From positions 104,918,480 through 104,982,479 of the forward strand of contig NC_064825.1 in NCBI RefSeq assembly GCF_024166365.1: DNA of 64,000 nucleotides, given 5' to 3'. Under the pieces are notes generated by a model. That model saw nothing but the letters and a program-made list of their open reading frames with translations, made no database searches and was not told where the DNA came from. Both the position numbers and the translations under genes were made by a program. Position 1 is the stretch's first letter. Each line of letters begins with the position of its first letter. The stretch comes from Elephas maximus indicus (lineage: Eukaryota; Chordata; Mammalia; Proboscidea; Elephantidae). Shown here in pieces: positions 46,860-59,581 of the stretch.

Positions 46860-47170
46860 TTTTTTTAATATGGATATCCAGTTGTTCGAATACACATTCC
46901 TTGAAAGTCTTTCTCTTCCCTATTGAATTTAATGAAACTTTGTTGAAAATACACGAGCATGTATGTGTGGTTCTATTTCTAGACTCTGTGGTCAATTTTG
47001 TTCAACTATTTGTATAATTGTGCAACAGCATAACAGAGTATTAATTACATTTGTTTTGTAGTAAATCCTAAAATCATGTAGTGTTGTTCTACCATTTTTA
47101 TTTTCAAGATTATTGTAGCTGCAGGACCTTTTCGTTTCAATATGTATTTTAGAATCTCTTTACTCATTTC
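46860..47170 (-). mobile_element. Ancient L1 ORF2 fragment, antisense
   Basis: 'gatatccagttgttcgaata', 'actttgttgaaaataca' and 'atgtgtggttctatttctag' match the reversed 3' half of L1 ORF2 (compare 8410-8530). More eroded than the L1 beside it. Absent from unit 1 by deletion. Confidence 0.65.
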
Positions 47171-47231
47171 TCCTGTTCTAGTTATGCATTGATGCATCAC
47201 CAACTACCCTAAAACTTCGTGGCTTAAAAAA

Positions 47232-47270
<39 letters not shown>

Positions 47271-47775
47271 TATCTCACATTTTTTATTGGGTTAGAAATT
47301 TAGGCAGGACTTGACTGATCAATTTTGCTCCATATGGCATGGAGCTAGTTCAATGTTTGATATTCTACTAATGGCTGTACTTACAGTGGGGCTAATATAA
47401 CTTCACTCATACAAATAGTGCTCTTGCAAGAATGGCTTGAAGACTGGGCTCTGGTGGAACCCTTTTCTTCTCCATGTAGACCTACGTAGAGAAGATTTCT
47501 CCAGCAAGCTTGTTAGACTCCTAAAACGGCTACTCATGCCTTTCAGAGGTAGAAGGCAGAAGCTGCCAGGCTAGGTAAGGTCTAACCCCCAAAAGGCTCA
47601 ACATTCTGTCTTATTCTAGTATTCAACCAACCATAGACTTGTCCAGATTGATAAGGGTGAAGAAATTGACAATATATCTTTGGGTTGTTGGTAATGTAAC
47701 ATGCAGAAAAGCATAAGATAGAAGATGTTGTGTCTACCTTTAGAAGTACAATTCTTACCACTTCAACTATGGTCA
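47171..47775. other. Unidentified old repeat and spacer, unit 2 only
   Basis: 'accctaaaacttcgtggctta' (shortened), then an (AT)n run, then 'tatctcacatttttt' resemble an ancient mammalian interspersed repeat that I cannot name. The stretch is missing from unit 1, where 45.2-47.77 kb is deleted. Confidence 0.35.
47234..47267. repeat. (AT)n microsatellite
   Basis: Seventeen or so AT repeats inside the old repeat. Confidence 0.95.
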
Positions 47776-48479
47776 CAATAACACACATACTCACACAGGC
47801 AAGGTACACTCATCCTCGTCACCAACATCTATCCCATCAGGGCATCAGCTTAAAGTTAAGGACCTGAATTTCTAAGTCCATATCAGGTATGGATGAGGAT
47901 TGTTGGGTACAGTTCATTTTGTACAGCCCTTATATTATTGTTTTTCTGTATTTAAAGATACATGAACTGGAGTCATGTTCTCTCTTCCCCATGCATGACA
48001 TACAATGGGAGAGAATGCAAGATAACCAAAATAGACAGTACTTTTCAAAACAGTGGCAAGCGAAAGGCTATGGTCCTTCCTGTAGTCAATTGAATTACAT
48101 TAATTTATTTCAAACATATATTCTTAAAATAAAACCTATTTTGCCATATTAGATTTAAAAAAAAATATATGGCTGTATTTGAATTTTTAAATAATATTTG
48201 AGAAATTTTGACGCTATGTTGATGAATTTTTACAAAATCTTGTAACTCCTTTTTTTTATCTTTGCTTAAGAGTTATGCTGTGTGTAGAAAATTAGTTTGA
48301 AATTATTTTAACTTTCTTTTGTCCCAAGAGGATTTTTTGCTGAAATGCTGAGTAGAATTCATTGATAAAGGTATATGTGAATGGATTTTTTTGGGGGAGG
48401 GGGAGAAATGAAAGTATCATTTAATTTAATAGGTATCATGTTATTATGATTTTTAATTGTGCATTCAGAAAGTTAAATT
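47776..48479. other. Intergenic DNA
   Basis: Aligned with 22.77-23.46 kb. No gene seen. Confidence 0.5.
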
Positions 48480-49340
48480 TTTCAAAGGTTTCCTCCACTT
48501 CTCAGTTGGCAAAACTATTGGCATATATCTATGCATAATATCATTTATTATCCTTTTAAAATAAAAGAATCTGCAGTGATGGCATTTTTTTCTCTACCAA
48601 ATCTCATGGTTTGCTTTTCCTCTTATTTTTTAAAATTCATTTCACTTTATTAGTCTTGTCAAAAACCAACTCCTGGTTTTATATGACGGTGGCGTAGTGG
48701 TTAAGTGCTATGGCTGCTAACCAAGAGGTCGGCAGTTCAAATCCACCGGGTGCTCCTTGGAAACTCTATGGGGCAGTTCTACTCTGTCCTATAGGGTCGC
48801 TATGAGTCGGAATCGACTCGACAGCAGTGAGTTTTAGTTTTATATATTTTCTCTATGTTTAAATTAATTTCTATGTTAATGATTCTCTTAAATTTACTGT
48901 TTCAATTCTACAATATTTTCCAGGTTTATTTTGCTCTTTCCTTTCTAGCTTCTTGAGATAGTAGCTAGCTGATTTTTTTTATAATCTTCCCTGTTTTCTA
49001 ATATTTGCAATTAAAGCTACATATTTCTCTGTAAGTGCTAGGCCACAACCAACAAATTTTAGTATTTTTTATTATATTACAGTAGATCATATATTCTCAT
49101 TTTCATTGCAATTTTTCTTCAATCCATAGCTTATTAAGAACTGTGGTTTTTAATTTGTAAATAATTGGTGAGTGTATAGTTACTTTTTAAATCAAATTTT
49201 CTAGTTGAATGTTATTATTACACATATTTTTGTATGATATAAGTCCTCTGAAATGTATTGCAACTTGTTTGTGCTAGAATATTGTCTATTTTGGTGAATG
49301 TTCTACGAGGACTTTGTGATAAATAGAATAGTCCCACATT
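48480..49340 (-). mobile_element. Ancient LINE-1 ORF2 remnant, antisense
   Basis: Same remnant as 23460-24390, here interrupted by a different SINE. Confidence 0.75.
48686..48835 (+). mobile_element. AfroSINE, plus strand, not in unit 1
   Basis: Young-looking copy, close to the family form ('ggtggcgtagtggttaagtg', 'gagtcggaatcgactcgac'); the first few 5' bases are missing. Target-site duplication ggttttatat / agttttatat. Empty at the matching place in unit 1 (about 23708). Confidence 0.94.
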
Positions 49341-50094
49341 TCCTTTCTCTTCTCCATTGCCATACTATCACTTTACTTTTATCTTTATTGGTTATTATAA
49401 AGCTTTAGAGTCAGATGATCATTACCAGAATTTTATTCTACAAAGTATAACTTCCAGTTTTAGAATTATTATAGGAATTTGGGTTGACTTTTATAATCCA
49501 ATTTAATGTTGAGATATTTGTATACATATTCTTCTTGCAGTATAAATTGCAGTGAATTTTTTATCATTTCCTTAAAATGAATTCCAAAATGGAATTTATA
49601 TCTATAATTATATTCCAATATAAAAATATTAATTTCTTCGGAATGAAATACAGGTAATTGTCAATTTAAGCACCCTTTTATGGATATTGGCTAATAAAAT
49701 TTTATGAAATATTTAAAAAACTTAAGCTAAGTGTTTTGACTTTTAAATAGACACACCCGTGTAATTTTTGACAATAAAGATTTTTTTACACAGGGAAATT
49801 ATGTAGTGGGGAACCATCGATATATGTAGCAATTTTCTTTGCTGTCACGACTGAGTAGCCTGAAGGAGAACTGCGACATGCCACAGAATCCTTCAGCACA
49901 CATTCTCAAGAGCAATTAAGATGGTTTGTGGGCTGCTGGTAACAAAGATCTAAAAGAACTGTAACCTTAACAAGGTAGAGTTTTGATTTTCTGTCTATAA
50001 ATGAAATACAGAGTAGGTGACTGAGTTATTTTCAAATGCTTATGGACACTGAATTCTTCTACTCAGCAATTATTAACGCTTGACTTCCATGTTA
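49341..50094. other. Intergenic DNA
   Basis: Aligned with 24.39-25.16 kb. No gene seen. Confidence 0.5.
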
Positions 50095-50480
50095 TTTTAT
50101 TTTTTTTAAGTTTCTTTATTTTGGAGAAAGTATACTGAGCCAAAGATACATCTTTTTAATTTTTTTACCATGTACATATCAGTGACATTAGTTACATTAT
50201 TCAAATTCTGCTACCTTACTTGCTAGTTACCATTTCCACATTATTCTACTACCATTATCTTAAACTAACTGCTGCTTAAGTTTCCCATCCAATGTTTTGA
50301 GTTGCCATTTGTAAATATGATCTCATAGAGATCATTCTTTAAAAGCACACAATGCTCAAAGCAGAGGTAATTTACTAATTAAAATGATCTATTCTGTGGT
50401 TCAAAGAAGACTTCAGGGCATAGTTTTGGTTTAAGATTTAAAACTTTAAGATTATCTCTGGGAAAAATTGTGCTCATGCA
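50095..50480 (-). mobile_element. Probable old L1 3' UTR, antisense
   Basis: Copy of 25160-25555, same caution on the family. Confidence 0.4.
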
Positions 50481-50499
50481 TGTAAGTTGAATTTTTCTG

Positions 50500-50875
50500 C
50501 ATCAGTAATGAACATACTAAAGATGAATTAAAGAAAAAAATTCCCTTTTACAATGTCATCTAAAATAACATAATTCCTAGGAATAATTTTAAGAAGACTT
50601 GCACACAGAAAGGTGTAAAAGAGTACTAAAATTGATTAAACATGACTTAAATAAGTGGAAGGATATTTCATGCTCCTGGATTGGAGGACTCAGTATTGTC
50701 AAGATGTCAGTACTACCTAAAGCAGTTTATAAATTCCAGGAAACACCCCCTTCCCAAAATTCCAACAGCCTTCTTTACAGAAATGAAAACATCAATCCTC
50801 AAATATACATGGAACTGTCAAGGGCTCTTAATTGCCTAAGCAATCTTGAAAAAGAATAGAGTAGAAAGACTCACC
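50500..50875 (+). mobile_element. L1 ORF2 fragment, plus strand
   Basis: Copy of 25560-25985; the frame 50599-50859 shows SCSWIGGLSIVKMSVLPKA, the usual L1 string. Confidence 0.85.
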
Positions 50876-51452
50876 TCTCAATCTCTTCACTTCCATTCTT
50901 GTGGTATGCTCGTGGTCACAGGATGGCTGTTGGAGCTCTGAACAACTTGTCTGAGATCTAGGGAAGCATCAAGGAGGAAGGGTAAAAAGGAGTTTGGCTT
51001 CCAATTGAATCATTCCACTTCCTGCGTGTCTCACTTAATGACTTTAACTTGTATCTTATGGGTTACCTTGATTTTCAAAGAATGCTGGGAAATTTAATTT
51101 TTTTAAATCTGAGACTATTGATTTCCCTGGAAATATAAAGTCTAACACTGAGGCGAAGGGAGTAGAATATATAAAGAAGGCAACCAGAACTCTACAATTT
51201 CTACAAATTTTCTTTCTCTTTGTGACTATTTCCAAGTGATGGAACTTCCTCCTCCCACAGGAACAGAGTTCCTTGAAGTAAAAGAAACAGTTGGTAATGT
51301 TTTCCTCAGATAGGGCTGTGAGATAAGACTCAGAGTTCCTAGATTTCAAGCTATTCTTTTAATTTTTTTATGCTTCTTTTTCACGGTCAATACAGATTTT
51401 ACCAATTTGCCTGTCTGAAACTCTGTGACGAACTCAAGACTCTTACTGCTAG
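50876..51452. other. Intergenic DNA
   Basis: Aligned with 25.99-26.54 kb. No gene seen. Confidence 0.5.
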
Positions 51453-51878
51453 TGTGATATATTACTTTCCTAGGACTGCCATAACAAAATTCTGCAAAGT
51501 AGATGGTTTTAAACAACAGAAAGTTAGTCCCAGTTTTGGAGGTGGTGGTTCAGGATCAGGGTGTCAACGGTTTTGATTCCTTCTGAGGCTTTGATGGAGA
51601 TCTGTTCTACTCTTCTCTCCAAGCTCCTAATAGCGCCAGGAATTACTGAGTTTCTACTGCAGCATCACATGCCGTCTTTCATGTCTCTCTCTTTGTCTCT
51701 GTGTATCTTCTCTTTTATAAGATCACCAGTGTGACCCACCCTATTCCAATGCAATCTCATATTAATCTAATTGATAACATCTTCATAGACCCTATTTACA
51801 AAGAGAGAGTCATATTCACAAGCATAAGTGTTTGGACTTCAACTTATGTTTGTGAGGGACACAATTCAATCCATAACA
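51453..51878 (-). mobile_element. Solo LTR fossil, MaLR (MLT1/MST-like), antisense
   Basis: Copy of the LTR at 26536-27141 without the SINE. Eroded solo LTR, same great age. Confidence 0.8.
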
Positions 51879-54555
51879 GGTGAGAACCCTGCTTTATACA
51901 TATTTGAATTAAACTTTCAATGATTTGTTCTGAAATCAATAGTCTTTGTCCAGTGGGAGCAAGTTCAGATGTCCTCTGCAAAGGTATAACTTAAAATTAC
52001 ACATTCAAAATGTTTGCCTATTTTGAAGGTCATGATTTAAAAAGGAGAATTTTTACATATTTAAATTCTTCCCAATCTGGACTCCTCCTTTTGGATAATT
52101 TGACCTCAGATTATACTTTTGTGATTTTTCTCCCCTGAGGACCTGGTCCTGTAAGTCTTATTTTACATGGGTGGTTATTCTCGTAGTATCTGTGAGATGC
52201 AGAACCTACTCTCAGAATTATGATTAAGGTTCCAATGAATTTAATGATGGAAGCCTCACCCTTTGAGATGCATCAATTAAATGAGTTGACAATATTTGTT
52301 GTAGTTCAAATGTAAATAAAATGCCCAAAATCTCTTAACTTGCCATCGAGACTGCTTGCCTATGTGAGTATTTACATGGCTGTTTTTTTCAGGAATTAAA
52401 ATGTTGTACCCAAAGCATAATGAAATATTAAAATGAGATTATACTCCATCCTTCAGGCAAATCAAAGTTTAACTATGTTGTAAGAACTCAGACCAGTATA
52501 ACAGATTGAGTATCAAAGTGTTTTATTTTAAGGGCTATTTTACTTCTAAACCACAAAATGCAAAATATTTTTCTAAACTATTCTCAGTCCTCTCTTCCGC
52601 AAAATTTACTATTTATTTATTTTTTTAGCCTCATACGACTTATTTAACATTTGAATTTTTAGAACAAATTATGCCAGCATTTGGGTTTTTGACTCTGTTT
52701 GCTTATAATGAAGATTCAGACTTCTTTTGGTTAGGGGACAATTTTGATATTTCTATTAGAAGTCCCAGTAATTTAAAAGGTAAGAATTTTATGAAAGATT
52801 GAGACAGACTTCCTGAAGCATGGAAAGTTTGGCCACAGAGAAATATTTCTAGTTCAGGTGATGGTGCATGTACTATCTTACTCTCTGTGTTCACAGAGAC
52901 GGCATCAGTGTATGATGCTGTTATCTTTTAGGACAAGGGAGAAGGAACAACAATCCAGAACTTAGAAAGAATGACTGTTTTATTATGCAGGTAACCCAGG
53001 AAGTGTTTTTACACATAAGAGTCTTCACTAGGGTTTCTATTATGCAGGAGTACATTCGTAGTGTGATTTGGAAAGTCATAGTCTTTTAAAAGTCCTCCTG
53101 AGTGATTTTGATAATGAGCCACGTTAGAGAATGTTTGTCATAGATAAAAATATGCAGGTTGACTTAATTTTGTAATACCCTTTTAGATATTTTCACAGTG
53201 TAAAGATCTAGAGCACATTTACCTCCTCTACGATCAGTATTCTTAGAAACTAATTTCAAGGGTATTTGGGGGTTATTCTAACAGACACAGATTTGTAAAT
53301 CTCAAATAGGATCAATGGAATTGCTCTGTTATTTGTTAATAATTAGAGCATAACGTAAATCTGTAAGCCTTGAATGAGTGACTTTCAAGCACCTAAGATG
53401 ACACTTATGCAAGTAGGTTATTACTTCAATTTGTAGCAAACATAGGTTGGGTAAGAAGAGGACAGAAATTGATCAGTAGACTTAGCAACTAGAAGTTTTT
53501 ATACAGAAGAACAGAGAATTGGGTTGCTTGCTTGAAATAGATATGGAGTAGATGGATTAATTACGTAAACAAAGGAGAAACTACACTGTATAAATATAGA
53601 GAGGAAAATTGTTACTGTAGGAAATGGAGGGGACAATTACAGGAGGACTATTTTAAGAGTGATAAAGAGATGGAATCTAGTTCGCTCAAAGAGGGTTTGG
53701 TCATAGAAACAGAAAATTCATGTATTGTGAAGAGGAGATCCAGCAGAATTATGACATCAGATATTGAAGCAAACGTCATTAGGAATTTCAAGAGTAACTG
53801 AACCTCATTACTAGGATTATTTTAAGAGAAATCAAGCTTGGTTAATATTGAAGATATTTATGATATAGTTCATGTATGTGTATGTGTGTGTGTGATGTTT
53901 TTCTTTTTTCCTTGGAATCTCTTCTCTCATCTTTTTCACTTCTGCACACACAGCACCAGCAAAAAAGTAAACTGTTTAAAACAAAAATTGTATCTTTCCA
54001 TGTTTTATTCATGCTCATATAATTATTTTTATTTTATTTTGTAATAGTATTATACATAGTTTTATGCTTATTTCTTTGTTGCTCAGTAGTGCCTTGTCAG
54101 TGACATCTTTCAAAATTGTGAAATATGCCCATTGGGGATTTCAGTTATTAGTTAAAAAGATTCTGCCATTCCTAGAATGCAGAAAACATCTCATTTACTA
54201 ACATGAAAGTGAATATTAAATAAATCTTCCTTTACTTTTGTATTAAAACTTTGTTGTATTTATAGTTGATTTTTCTAAATACTACTAACTATATATACAC
54301 AATTTTGTTTTCTACTAGATGTCTTGAGTTCATGTGGTAACCTTAATTGCTTCATAGTCTGCTCTTTTCCCATATGTTTTGAAATACTTGTTTGTCTTTC
54401 ATTACTTGATAAGATTGCTGAGGTTATGGACCATATTTTAATCAGCCTTATGTTCCTGAAATATTGTACAGGGCTGAAACTTGATAAATAATAATGCCTA
54501 TTTGTTGCATGAATAAACAAATTATCTGGAGATTTCATAAAGTCACTAGTTGCCA
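51879..54555. other. Intergenic DNA upstream of A3
   Basis: Aligned with 27.14-29.84 kb and, from 52.69 kb, with the window start. No gene seen. Confidence 0.5.
53872..53894. repeat. (TG)n microsatellite upstream of A3
   Basis: Interrupted TG tract about 720 bp before A3, matching those before A1 and A2. Confidence 0.85.
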
Positions 54556-54571
54556 TTATATTTACAGGTAA
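54555..54571 (+). other. Candidate 3' splice site, A3
   Basis: attatatttacag|gtaa, AG at 54566-54567, 45 bp before the A3 start. Confidence 0.4.
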
Positions 54572-54612
54572 ATTTGTCCTGAAGTCTGAAATAAGGACAT
54601 ATAGAAGAATAT

Positions 54613-55546
54613 ATGGAACAACAGAACAATGTGACTGAGTTTGTCCTCTTGGGGCTCACTCAGAGTTTCCAAGGCCAGAAAATATTATTTGTTGTGTTCT
54701 TGCTCATCTACATTGTGACAATAGTGGGCAACCTACTTATTGTCTTGACTGTGGTGGTCAGCCCAACACTGGATACCCGTATGTACTTCTTTCTTGGCTA
54801 CTGACCACTTATGGATGCTGTTTATTCTATGGATGCTGTTTATTCTACTACAGTTACCCCAAATAGGATTATAGACTTACTTTATGAGAAGAAAACCATT
54901 ACTTTCCAACCTTGTCTGACCCAGCTTTTTATAGGATACTTATTTGGTGGTTCTGAGATTTTACTTCTGGTGGTCATGGCCTATGACCGCTATGTGTCTA
55001 TCTGCAAACCCCTGGGTTATATGATGATCATGAACCAACGGTTGCCTGTTCTGCTGCTGCTGGTGACTTGGGTTGGAGGTTTTGTGCATGCAGTACTTCA
55101 CCTTCTCCTTGTTTACAACCTTCCCTTCTGTGGTCCCAAAGTCACTGACCACTTCTGTTGTGACATGTACCCCTTATTAAAACCTGCCTGCACTGAAACC
55201 TATGTCATTGGTCTCACCGTGATCACCAGTGACGGGACAGTATGTGTGGTCATTTTTATGCTGTCACTCATCTCCTATGGAGTCATTCTTCAGTCCCTGA
55301 AGAACCTTAATCAGGGGTGGAAGGGCAAAGCCTTAGCCATGTGTGGCTCCCGCATCACTGTGGTAGTCATCTTCTTTGTCCCTTTTATTTTTCTGTGTGT
55401 GAAACCTCCTTCCCCCTTACCCATTGATAAATTCTTGGCTGTGTTTTGCATTGTTTCACCCCATGTTGAATCCCTTTATCCATACTCTGAGAGATGTGGA
55501 AATGAAAAATTCCATGAAGAAGCACTCTACCAGAAAAAGAAAATGA
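54613..55546 (+). pseudogene. Olfactory receptor A3, OR4A-like, pseudogene
   Basis: Several lesions. Codon 64 is TGA (TTA in A1). Codons 67-72 (MDAVYS) are doubled by an 18-bp in-frame tandem repeat at 54811-54846. In TM7 two single bases are missing within about 55450-55465 ('tgtttcacccc-atg' against 'tgttttcacccctatg' in A2), so NPLIYTLRN is lost and the frame runs on to 55668. The aligned position of the A1 stop is 55546. In between, MAYDRY is kept but VAIC is VSIC, LHY is LGY, and KALSTCGSH is KALAMCGSR, which suggests long loss of constraint. No working receptor is expected. Confidence 0.93.
54811..54846 (+). repeat. 18-bp tandem duplication at codon 67 of A3
   Basis: atggatgctgtttattct occurs twice in a row. 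The other A loci have one copy. Confidence 0.97.
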
Positions 55547-55575
55547 GGGGACAGGCAAATGCATCATCTACTTTC

Positions 55576-55581
55576 AATAAA
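55576..55581 (+). promoter_or_regulatory. Poly(A) signal AATAAA after A3
   Basis: Thirty bases after the ancestral stop, as in A1 and A2. Confidence 0.35.
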
Positions 55582-56365
55582 GAACTGTCCCTTCCAGGAA
55601 AACAAAACAAAACACTGAATTCCATTGCTATCCCGTTGATTACAGGGAAGCTGTGTGCAATTATTTAATTGTGGTAAATATTTCCTTATGTCATCATGAT
55701 TGTGCATGATGCAAAATATTCATTAGGATACCACTAATGATTAATTTTGTTGAAAATGTATTTTTAAGACTTTCATTTCCTAAGAAAATGAGCATACTTT
55801 TTTTGGTGTAGAATAGTTCTCTTGAGTCTATAGATTTATGTTGTATGTGATGACAAACTACAGCTAATGCCAGAAACCTATTTTAGTTGATGGAAGGTTT
55901 TCTCATATCTCTTTTTTAAATAAACTTAATCCTTTTTTCACAATTAATACTGCTCATTGCTGATTTCAGAATAATACATTTTTGAAATATGAAAACGTTT
56001 CCTTTTACCCCATACAAACATGGCTCATATTACTTAGAAGCTTATATATTTATTTTTATATCTGCAAAATATTTTCAATATGTAGTTTTGCCTATATTGG
56101 TTAGCATGTTAAGGTTTGGCTAAACATGCAAAAAGAATGTGAATGAACAAGGCAGATAGGCAGAAAAATGACTCAATCTTGCTTCTTTCCCCAATCGGAA
56201 AATCATCTCCTGAAGTAGAGCAGCTTTGTTTGGTGTCATATTTTCATAAAGGTGATTTATTTATCTTCCAAGGTCATTTAAAATATCTGATGAAGCCTTT
56301 GTTATTTTTCAGTATCCCATCTCCTTCTTGCTCATAGTGTTTCATGGTCCTGTAAAAGGTCCTAA
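55582..56365. other. Intergenic DNA after A3
   Basis: Aligned with 30.87-31.72 kb. No gene seen. Confidence 0.5.
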
Positions 56366-56447
56366 ACCAAAAAAAAAAAAAAAAAACCCGCTGCCGATTT
56401 TGACTCATAGGGATCCTATAGAACAGAGTAGAATTGCCCCATAGGGT
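56366..56447 (-). mobile_element. Truncated AfroSINE at a deletion junction
   Basis: Poly(A) side and middle of the SINE seen at 31725 in unit 2, stopping after 'ccccatagggttt'. The next bases ('ttctttgaggaagtgaac') match unit 2 near 33420, past the second SINE. Confidence 0.9.
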
Positions 56448-59410
56448 TTTTCTTTGAGGAAGTGAACACTGCATTCATTTCATGCAACAATAGAAATGGA
56501 AATCTTTGCCAGAGGGTCCATTTTATTCTGAAAATTGTACTTATGACTATGATAGACTTCCCCGAGCCACATTCTTTGCCATATATCTGTATGTAGTATT
56601 TTGTTTTTATTAAGGAATTTTGTTATGCTGCTCAATCTTTTAGTGAATGACACTCTGACTTCACCCATGATATAAAGAGTGCTCATGATGTCATCTTCTT
56701 GTGTCTCTATGAAAGCCCAATGAACTTCCACTACAAATAGCATGCATCTTGTCACTGTATCAGGGAATTTTTGAATCCCACCTCTTAGTGTTCATCACTG
56801 GGTGGCAGTATTCAGCTTCTGCCAGTATCCTCATTTACATATCTTCATATAATAGACATTTCCAAAGTTATCTGAGCACTAGGATTATGGCTCTCTAATG
56901 CAAAACTGTACAAAGAAAAAGAAGATAAAAGAAGAATTGATACATTTGAATTGTGGTATTAGCAAAAGATATTTAACATACTATGGACTGCCCAAAGATT
57001 GCAATGAATTAACTTACTTTGAGTACTAACGTGTCTAAATTTTATCTCACAGAACTGTGATAGTATCCTAAGTCAATTCTTGAAGAAAAATGTAAATATA
57101 TATTCACTTCTTTCCACATATAACATTACCCTAAATCTAAAAGTTCATTTGGAAGCAGAACATTATGGAAATTGCATTTAAATTTTGAAAGAGTAATGAA
57201 CTGTTATTGACAATATGACAGATTCTAATGTTGTAAAAATTAAAGTCAAGTGATACTGCTCAAAAAACATACACAGAAACATAAAACTAACCTAAATTCA
57301 TATACACATTTAAGATCAGGGTGTTTCAGTTAGGATGCTTTTGGTTGCAAATGGCAAGAAAACTCAACTAAAACCTTTTTGAAGTATAAGCATATTTATT
57401 AATTGGTCATCATAACTGTAAACATCAAGGTTATGGCAAGCTTCAGAGTTAGTTGATAAAGTGTATCAATTTTGTCTGAAGGACCCATGCATGCAAGTAA
57501 AATTTTAGCTCTCTCAAAGTTAAGGTACCAGTTTGAAATCCTAGTCAGGTTGAGCCTTGGTCCAACTGAAAACGAAGTGATTAAGTTAAGATGCATCTTC
57601 TTAGATTGGGAGTTAAATCTTCATGTTGTGACTATTCATGAAAGCATTTGCTGATGGTGTTTGAGAAATAGATCATTATGGTTCCAGCTGATCTAGATTC
57701 AGGCTTAGATCAACAACATCTACTGCAGTCCAGAACTGAAGAACTGTGATTATCTGTCTTTTCAAGAACTGGATGGTAAATTTCAATAACTTACCTAGTC
57801 CCAATGTTCTCTGTCTCTGAACCATAGGGATTTATTAGCTATAGACCCTCTAACAGTCAGAGTAAGGCCTTCCTCTGCTAGGAATATGGTTAGGCAAGAG
57901 AATCTGAGGCTTGTTCTCCCTTCATTTTGGGATAAATATCGTTCACTTTATCTAAAGACTTACTAATATAAAACTCATAATTTATTATTCACTTTATATT
58001 AATATTTGCTCTTCACATTACAGACATTTCTCATTACTTGGCTTTCTGCTATTTTTTCTTGGCAAGACCTGTCTTCTCCCTCTAGGTATTGTCTAGGGAA
58101 GAAAAGTGTCCAGGAGAGGTAACTTTATTTGAATTTGTTCCAAATATTCTAAGAAACTAATTTATAATGAACTTGCATTGTCTTTCATTTAAACCGTGAT
58201 GTTATAAAAAGCCACACACTATGTCTGCACCTATAAATGGAATAATTATTTACTGATAGAATGACCCAGGAGACTTCCGAAAACTCAAATCCCTGTCCAG
58301 GCTGGAGATACTCTTTAATTGGCATCTAATCCTGCAGATGTTCTCCTGTTATATTTTCTGTTGATATGTACTCTCATTGCTTGTAGGAATTTATGGAAGG
58401 TCACAATTTTCTGGAGTGAGGTTGGAGAGGTATAGGGGCATTCTTTTATGAGGAAAGAAATTGTCTTTGGATATGCTTTTTGAACAACTGAATTGCTGAA
58501 AAGTTCTGCTTCTATTTGTGAGAAAGCTCTGTCATTGTCTTTTTGGGAAGTTAAATCACAGACTTTGCCTTGTTAGGTATAGATTTAATGACTAGGGATA
58601 TAACTGTTACTCCAAATTCTGTTTGCTTCATGATAGTTAATTAAAAAGAGAAAATTTCAAATGACTAAACTGAGTGATTTTTCCTTTTTTTGGTTTGAGT
58701 CACTAAATAACAGTCTTGGCCAGGCTGATTTCCATTAATTTGCCCAGTTTTTACAGTCATGCAAACAGGATTTTCATTGTTCTTCCAGCACATTTTCCCA
58801 ACAGGTGAGAACGTTCAACTGTTTACTATTATTTTTAAATGTCTTAATGTTTTAGGCATCCCCATACACTTCTACAGTTATCTGAAAACAAAACAAAAAA
58901 ATGATATGATGGGCAGCTTTTGTGGCAGTATGAAAAGTATAACCACTTGGAACTATTTCTAGATCCACTGATCACCCACACATTGCCATATTTTCTGTGA
59001 CTGCAGATAAATAAATGCATGAGGTATCTACAATTACTCTCAATGAAAGAAGCCCTGATTTTCAGGACCAAGGACAAGAACCAAGAGGTGGTTTTTGAAA
59101 CATCTGACAGAGGACACTCATTAAAAATTTACATGATATATTGAAATATACCTAATTTCTTAAATACACTTCATTATATTAATTTTGATTTTGTAAAATT
59201 AAGCAAGAAAAAAACACAGAGATAAATTAGACCATACACAGTCTATTCTTCTTTAGTATTTTATCCTGATAGACATTTACTGTCCATTTGCCAGATAACA
59301 AAAGAAGCATGTTATGTACTACACGTAAGCCAATAGGTTTGTCATCTTGGTTCATAGGGTGTGTGGTATGTTAATAAAGATTTATAATTAATTTATATGT
59401 ATTTGAACTA
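56448..59410. other. Intergenic DNA between A3 and B3
   Basis: Aligned with 33.42-36.37 kb. The empty L1 site is near 58460. No gene seen. Confidence 0.5.
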
Positions 59411-59581
59411 AATAAAAAACCAAACCCATTACCATCGAGTCGAGTGGATTCCAACTTGTAAGGACCCCACAAAACAGAGTAGAGCTGCCCCATTGGGTTT
59501 CCAGGGAGCAGCTGGTGGATTCAAACTGCTAACATTTTGGTTAAGAGCCATGCTCTTCACCACTGTACCACCAAGGCTCCG
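59411..59581 (-). mobile_element. AfroSINE, minus strand, shared by all units
   Basis: Same insertion as 14171 and 36377. Confidence 0.88.

Larger units (their letters stand above)
27941..52690 (+). repeat. Tandem duplication unit 2 (OR A2 + OR B2)
   Basis: Second copy of the A-B segment, the only one complete in this window without a young full-length L1. It carries A2 and B2, both broken. It has a SINE at 31.7 kb that unit 3 also has and unit 1 lacks. A 364-bp L1 3' end at 41.7 kb and a SINE at 48.7 kb are found in unit 2 but not at the matching places of unit 1. The old antisense L1 at 42.4-46.9 kb is longer here than in unit 1. Confidence 0.85.
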
